From contig CALEPT010000191.1 in NCBI GenBank assembly GCA_937910385.1, forward strand, positions 1-6,177: a stretch of DNA of 6,177 nucleotides. The letters run 5' to 3'. Position numbers and translations under genes: made by a program. Positions 6,114-6,177 of the stretch are shown piece by piece; within the stretch, counting starts at the first letter, position 1, and the number at the start of each line of letters is the position of its first letter. Below the pieces are notes generated by a model that saw only the letters and a list, made by a program, of their open reading frames with translations, was not told the DNA's origin and ran no database searches. The stretch comes from an uncultured Ruminococcus sp. (GTDB lineage: Bacteria; Bacillota; Clostridia; Oscillospirales; Ruminococcaceae).

Positions 6114-6177
6114 TGCAAAATGATATATACTTGCCTCTATTGCAAAATGTACATTGTACATTTTGCAGGCTGCAAAG
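6114..6177. repeat. TGCAAA repeat cluster with a perfect 27-bp palindrome
   Basis: TGCAAAATG occurs at 6114-6122 and 6141-6149, inverted (CATTTTGCA) at 6159-6167, and partly (TGCAAAG) at 6171-6177. The middle pair forms a perfect palindrome: arms TGCAAAATGTACA (6141-6153) and TGTACATTTTGCA (6155-6167) around a single T. TTTGCA (6162-6167) also pairs with TGCAAA (6171-6176) over 3 nt. The cluster begins 42 nt after the aminopeptidase stop and runs to the window edge. No T run follows the palindrome, so it is not a classical intrinsic terminator. It could be an operator array for the next gene, a hairpin that ends or protects the mRNA, or the start of a longer repeat. Confidence 0.6.

Overview
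The window looks like a chromosomal housekeeping segment from a Gram-positive anaerobe of class Clostridia, most like the Ruminococcus/Oscillospiraceae group. This is inferred from A/G-rich Shine-Dalgarno sites before nearly every gene, moderate GC, a DUF951 gene beside prfA, a full-length Sua5 and a long M18 aminopeptidase. No mobile element, CRISPR array, tRNA or rRNA was seen. All six genes appear intact.

Left part, minus strand (106-1448): a two-gene unit. An unrecognised small protein of about 117 residues is followed after 68 nt by a 306-residue protein with two clear S1 RNA-binding domains and a probable degenerate third. Left of its stop, positions 8-27 carry a near-perfect extended -10 promoter on the minus strand. 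It points out of the window and overlaps an inverted repeat.

Centre, 1449-1679: an AT-rich divergent intergenic region. It holds a good sigma-A type promoter on the plus strand (TTGATT, 17 nt, TATAAT). I could not find a convincing promoter for the minus-strand pair.

Right part, plus strand (1680-6071): a tightly packed five-gene unit: DUF951 protein, prfA (release factor 1), sua5 (threonylcarbamoyl-AMP synthase), coaE (dephospho-CoA kinase) and an M18 aminopeptidase. Spacings are 43 nt, 4 nt, an ATGA overlap and 23 nt, so the middle genes are probably translationally coupled. The shared theme is translation and core metabolism: termination at UAA/UAG, the first step of the t6A modification of ANN-decoding tRNAs, the last step of CoA synthesis, and peptide turnover.

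The signals least explained by ordinary annotation are two strong inverted repeats. One is a perfect 12-bp stem with a T run, shaped like a plus-strand intrinsic terminator but lying inside the minus-strand S1 gene (782-814). The other is a perfect 13-1-13 palindrome (6141-6167) within a cluster of TGCAAA repeats at the right edge. I see no clear new defence or mobile system here.
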